The position numbers and the translations under genes are program-made. The notes below the pieces were generated by a model, which worked only from the letters and a program-made list of their open reading frames with translations, was not told the origin of the DNA and made no database searches. Shown in pieces: positions 13,579 through 16,257 of a stretch of 16,257 bases of DNA. The number at the start of each line of letters is the position of its first letter. Within the stretch, counting starts at the first letter, position 1. This stretch comes from an uncultured Oscillospiraceae bacterium (GTDB lineage Bacteria > Bacillota > Clostridia > Oscillospirales > Oscillospiraceae), in assembly GCA_934565775.1 (NCBI GenBank), contig CAKTIN010000043.1:1-16257 (forward strand), read 5' to 3'.

Positions 13579-14235
13579 ATGACGAATTTGCAGAGCTTCC
13601 GCACGGCCTTCCACGGGTTTAACCGGGATGACGTGGTGCGGTATATCGAAACGGCCAACGCCCAGCATGACAACGCCATGGCCGCCCAGCGCGATGAGGT
13701 CCAGCACCTGCGCCGGGAGCTGGAGGAAGAGCGGGCTTCCGCGCAGACGGCCCGGGAGAACGCCGAGCGCCTGGAGGCCGAGAAGGCTGAGGCTCAGGCC
13801 CAGCGGGCGGAGCTGGCCCGGCAGCTGGAGGAGACCTCCGCGCAGGATGAGACGGTGCAGGCTCTGCGAGAGGAGAATCGCGCCCTGCGTGAGGAGCGGG
13901 AGACCCTCAGGGGCGAGCTGGAGGCATTGAAGGCCCAGCCGGCGCAGCCCGTCTGCGAGGATTGGACCTCCCAGGAGCTGGAGGCTTACCGCCGGGCGGA
14001 GCAGGCGGAGCGCCTGGCGAAGGCCCGGGCCGCCCGGGCCTTTGACCAGATGAACGGCCTGATCGCGGACCTCACTGCCCGGCTGGACGAGAGCATGGAG
14101 GAGACCTCCCAGGCCCAGGCGCAGGTGTGCGCCGATCTGGAGCAGCTGCGCACTGCCGCCTCCGGCAGCAAGCGCCTTTTGGCGGATACCGCCACGACCC
14201 TGCGCTCCCTGCGCTTAAGCGATGATGCGGAATAA
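13579..14235 (+). CDS. DivIVA-like coiled-coil protein
   Basis: This 218-residue protein opens with FRTAFHGFNRDDVVRYIE (7-24), resembling the N-terminal domain of DivIVA/GpsB proteins (F..GF..DEV..Y). Almost everything after that is charged coiled coil, about 30-115 and 135-195, rich in Glu, Arg, Ala and Gln with heptad-like spacing. A Pro-containing break lies near 118-128. DivIVA-type proteins mark curved membrane at poles and septa and organise division or wall synthesis. GGAGGG precedes the ATG. It shares an overlapping transcript with the TPR-like membrane protein. Relation to DivIVA is moderate: only the short N-terminal block is diagnostic. Confidence 0.75.
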   Translation: MTNLQSFRTAFHGFNRDDVVRYIETANAQHDNAMAAQRDEVQHLRRELEEERASAQTARENAERLEAEKAEAQAQRAELARQLEETSAQDETVQALREENRALREERETLRGELEALKAQPAQPVCEDWTSQELEAYRRAEQAERLAKARAARAFDQMNGLIADLTARLDESMEETSQAQAQVCADLEQLRTAASGSKRLLADTATTLRSLRLSDDAE

Positions 14236-15028
14236 GAGCCGGGGCTCCCGGGTCCTGGTGGGAGCGGTCCTGGGGCTGCTGCTGGCGGCGGTTCTGGGCT
14301 TTATGGTCCTGGATCTGATCCGGGGAGGAGAGCCCCAGGAACGGGGCGTGATCCGCATGGTGCTGCTGTGTATTGTGACGGCGTTTCTGCTGGGCCGCCT
14401 GACCTCCGGCCGCCGGTCTCACCAGGAAAATGGCGAGGCGCTGTACGGCGACCTGATCCGGGGCGCTTTCGCGGCGGATCTGTCCAGCCGGGCGGCGCTG
14501 CTGTCCACCATTCACCGCTTCCAGACCCGGGCCTATGCCCAGGCGGAGGCCCAGCTGATGGGGCTGCTGCCCAAATGCACCGGGCCGGAGGAGCAGAACG
14601 CAGTGGAATTTTTCCTGGGCGCGGTGTATACTGCGGAGAAGCGGGATGAGATGGCCCTGCCGCTGTACCGGCGAATCCTGCAGCGGGACCCGGCTCACGC
14701 CATGGCCCGGACCAACCTGGGCCGTATTCTCCTGCGCCAGGGCAAGCAGAACGAGGCGGAGGAGGCATTCCTCCGGGCAGACCGGGACGATGAGGCCCTG
14801 CCGTATCCGGCGATTTGTCTGGCAGACCTGCGCCTGCGCCAGGGGCGGACGGAAGAGGCCTTGCGCTATGCCCAGCAGGCGCTGGAGCGGGATCCCACTC
14901 AGCTTCATGCCATGCGCCTGGCGGTTCTGGCGGCCCGGGGCCTGGGGAAGAAGGAGCTGGCCGCAGCTTACCGGGAGATGTTCCTGGATGCCGGCGGGGA
15001 CGCCCGGCAGCTGAAGGACCAGACCTGA
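14222..15028 (+). CDS. Membrane-anchored TPR-repeat-like protein
   Basis: This 268-residue protein overlaps the DivIVA-like gene by 14 bases and lacks its own clear ribosome site, so translation is probably coupled. ATG 14225 is an equally possible start. Two hydrophobic segments lie at about 10-29 and 40-57, joined by a short charged loop. From about 135 onward there are TPR-type helix pairs, for example EMALPLYRRILQRDPAHAMA, NLGRILLRQGKQNEAEEAF and EEALRYAQQALERDPTQLHA. The repeats should face the cytoplasm if both segments span the membrane. A scaffold role with the DivIVA-like partner is an inference. No specific family name is recognised. Confidence 0.8.
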   Translation: MMRNKSRGSRVLVGAVLGLLLAAVLGFMVLDLIRGGEPQERGVIRMVLLCIVTAFLLGRLTSGRRSHQENGEALYGDLIRGAFAADLSSRAALLSTIHRFQTRAYAQAEAQLMGLLPKCTGPEEQNAVEFFLGAVYTAEKRDEMALPLYRRILQRDPAHAMARTNLGRILLRQGKQNEAEEAFLRADRDDEALPYPAICLADLRLRQGRTEEALRYAQQALERDPTQLHAMRLAVLAARGLGKKELAAAYREMFLDAGGDARQLKDQT

Positions 15029-15117
15029 TAGGAAGAGTATAGCACATTCTCGGAGAAAATGCCAGGGATTCTCCCGCCAGGGGGCAAAAGGGCGGATGCG
15101 AATTCGTGAAATTTTGC

Positions 15118-15146
15118 TTGCATATTTCCGAATTTTGTGCTATTCT
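15118..15146 (+). promoter_or_regulatory. Promoter leading into a hairpin RNA
   Basis: TTGCAT (15118-15123), 17 bases, TATTCT (15141-15146) with upstream TGC (extended -10). The predicted start at about 15152 falls on the first base of a long stem. Confidence 0.5.
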
Positions 15147-15151
15147 CTTAG

Positions 15152-15230
15152 TAAGAGCGATTGCTTTCTCCACCAAGGCCTAGTAGCCGTAGGTCTGAGA
15201 AAGCAAATCGCTCTTTCTCTTTGTCCTTTT
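15152..15230 (+). ncRNA. Candidate small hairpin RNA / compound terminator
   Basis: An outer stem pairs 15153-15170 with 15197-15215: 18 bp with one extra base on the 3' side. Inside it, a 7-bp stem with one G-U pair joins AGGCCTA and TAGGTCT around a 7-base loop. A T-rich stretch follows (15216-15230). A promoter lies directly upstream and no convincing gene downstream, so a short structured RNA is plausible. The same element could also serve as the terminator of the TPR-like gene. No known RNA family was recognised. Confidence 0.4.
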
Positions 15231-15508
15231 GAAGGAACTGCAGCCTGGCTCTGTGGAGATTGTGCTGCAAAAGCCCCCCGGAGGACAGCAGAATCCTTTT
15301 GGGGAGGCAGACATTTCGGAGAAAAAACTGAGCACATTTCTCATGGGAACCGGCTTGCTTTTTCACGGGTGGCGCAAAACCGTAATTATGATAAAAACTT
15401 GCTAAGGAGGTGTAATCCTTGGTTTAGGGGGCGGCTTTCACCGATTGCGCCCCAATTGGAGAAAAGCATATGGTTACGCTACGCCCGACAGGCTTAAATC
15501 TATCAATC
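15231..15508. other. Intergenic stretch without a convincing gene
   Basis: Frames here are short or unsupported. Visible features are an imperfect hairpin at about 15276-15304 (CCCC.. / ..GGGG arms) and a ribosome-site-like AAGGAGGTG near 15404-15412 that is followed at once by stop codons. A 14-codon ATG frame begins at 15470 with GGAG upstream. In one frame, residues such as YGYATPDRLKSINLID look protein-like but have no start codon, so a decayed gene fragment is possible. Base composition falls toward the AT-richer right end. Confidence 0.35.
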
Positions 15509-15919
15509 TCATAGATCCTTTTCCGCATATGGTTTATTCCAGGAACCAATCTCAATGATGTTTCCTTCTGGGTCGGCAATAAAGCAGGTTCTTTGCCCCC
15601 AAGGCTCGGTAGTAGGCGCTAATAAAGAAGTGGCACCGTGGGCAATTGCTTTTTCGTATTGTAGGTCAACGTCCTCATAGGTGTCAACATACAATGCCAT
15701 TTCAGAGTGTGCATTTATTCCCGTAAGGTATTCATATTTTTTGCCGGTGAGCTTTTCAAAATCCTTTCTCCCGTAAAGCAAAAAGAGAGTGCCATCTTTC
15801 AATAAGTAAACATTGTCTGTGTTCTCGTCTTCTTTGATTTCAAATTCCAAAACATCTCGATAAAAACGAATCATTTTTGCCATGTCTTTAACAAACAAGC
15901 CATATCCATCTAGCCGCAT
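15509..15919 (-). CDS. VOC-superfamily (glyoxalase/bleomycin-resistance-like) protein
   Basis: This 136-residue protein has the vicinal-oxygen-chelate layout. Repeat one, DGYGLFVKDMAKMIRFYRDVLEFEI, is followed by the second half AHSEMALYVDTYEDVDLQYEKAIAHGA. The closing motif is TCFIADPEGNIIEIGSW. The glutamate of IIEIG and the HSE segment could supply metal ligands, but the usual first-strand His or Glu is Tyr/Gly here, so metal binding may be incomplete. Length is typical for a single VOC unit. GGGGGAG precedes ATG 15919. Its codons are clearly AT-richer than every gene to the left, suggesting separate ancestry. The substrate cannot be assigned. Confidence 0.88.
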   Translation of the reverse strand: MRLDGYGLFVKDMAKMIRFYRDVLEFEIKEDENTDNVYLLKDGTLFLLYGRKDFEKLTGKKYEYLTGINAHSEMALYVDTYEDVDLQYEKAIAHGATSLLAPTTEPWGQRTCFIADPEGNIIEIGSWNKPYAEKDL

Positions 15920-15972
15920 TGTAGCTCCCCCTATTCATGATTGCTGCTGCCAAATTTCGATTTTGCGAAATC

Positions 15973-16001
15973 ATTGTACCATAATGCAGCTTGTAAAACA
16001 A
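15973..16001 (-). promoter_or_regulatory. Promoter of the VOC gene
   Basis: Minus-strand TTGTTT (16001-15996) and TACAAT (15978-15973) are spaced by 17 bases, with TGG directly before the -10. The -35 lies in the T-rich tail of the terminator next to it. Confidence 0.65.
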
Positions 16002-16042
16002 GAAAAAGCCCACCATAATTCGATCAAAATTACGGTGGACTT
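16001..16042 (-). terminator. Terminator of a minus-strand gene beyond the right side
   Basis: The arms 16006-16020 and 16028-16042 pair over 15 positions with two mismatches around a 7-base loop. On the minus strand the stem runs into a T-rich tract. It must terminate transcription coming from the right, so a minus-strand gene ends shortly outside or inside 16043-16257. Confidence 0.75.
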
Positions 16043-16257
16043 ATGGTGGAGCAGGGGTGCTCAAGGATGAACACCCCTCCGAAGCTCCGGTTTCGCCTTC
16101 AAAGGCCATTTCAATAGTATAGGTGCTTGCTTGCCAGAGGCGATGCAATGGTGCGCAGAATGTCTGCCGGCTTACAACGTTTTTCCTTCATCACAGACAC
16201 TTTCTAAAAATCTTGGGTCAGCCCATATCGGCGGACAGTGCCTTGTCGATTTGAGCT
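16043..16257 (-). other. Right end: possible C-terminal tail of an unidentified minus-strand gene
   Basis: A minus-strand frame enters from the right edge and stops at 16172-16174, giving only 27 residues that I do not recognise. Another minus frame stays open from about 16190 to the stop at 16043-16045 but has no start. A 7-bp inverted repeat, AGGGGTG/CACCCCT, lies at about 16053-16078. The terminator at 16001-16042 suggests that transcription reaches here from the right. No function can be assigned. Confidence 0.25.

Noticed and set aside
13468..13579. TPP riboswitch upstream of thiamine pyrophosphokinase
   Set aside because: None of the conserved TPP-riboswitch segments are present in the short leader; only a 7-bp hairpin is seen.
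15096..15497. 133-codon plus-strand frame
   Set aside because: It starts before the promoter and runs through the long hairpin, has no ribosome site, and its translation resembles no family.
15882..16070. 62-codon plus-strand frame near the right end
   Set aside because: It overlaps the VOC start, its promoter and the terminator, and has no homology or ribosome site.
1..16257. CRISPR arrays, tRNA/rRNA genes, complete insertion sequences
   Set aside because: No regularly spaced repeats, cloverleaf sequences, rRNA segments or transposase genes were seen on either strand.

Overview
The window looks like a chromosomal segment from a high-GC, Gram-positive anaerobe of the Clostridia, most plausibly an Oscillospiraceae-type gut Firmicute. 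The evidence is GC-rich codon use, strong AGGAGG-type ribosome binding sites, MurQ/MurR/MupG-type genes, a DivIVA-like protein and extended -10 promoters. The genus assignment is an inference. No rRNA, tRNA, CRISPR array or complete insertion sequence was seen.

Positions 1-10063 hold a cell-wall sugar (N-acetylmuramic acid, MurNAc) salvage locus. An exported beta-lactamase-fold serine hydrolase (1767 down to the left edge, 3' end missing) has its own promoter and lies beyond a strong terminator. Next comes a minus-strand operon in transcription order: EIIA (crr-like), HPr (ptsH), Enzyme I (ptsI) and an RpiR-family regulator (murR). From a shared control region (5307-5655), a plus-strand operon runs the other way: murQ (etherase), an EIIBC permease (murP), mupG (DUF871/GH170 6-phospho-N-acetylmuramidase) and a Cof-type HAD hydrolase, closed by a terminator at 10028-10063. 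Together they give a full phosphorelay (PEP to EI to HPr to EIIA to EIIB), the transporter, a glycosidase that splits phosphorylated MurNAc-GlcNAc, the enzyme that turns MurNAc-6P into GlcNAc-6P plus D-lactate, and a SIS-domain sensor. HPr has Arg instead of the regulatory Ser at position 46, so this relay may not answer to HPr kinase.

Positions 10080-15028 carry ordinary metabolic and cell-envelope genes. A PHP-domain phosphoesterase (minus) and a malic enzyme (plus) diverge from paired consensus promoters. An iron-sulfur-flavoprotein-like reductase and thiamine pyrophosphokinase follow on the minus strand, each with its own signals. A DivIVA-like coiled-coil protein and a membrane-anchored TPR-like protein overlap on the plus strand.

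From about 15100 the character changes. A promoter leads directly into a long hairpin (candidate small RNA, 15152-15230), followed by about 280 bases without a convincing gene. After that come a visibly AT-richer VOC-fold gene and a minus-strand terminator for a gene lying mostly outside the right edge. This end may be the border of acquired DNA.
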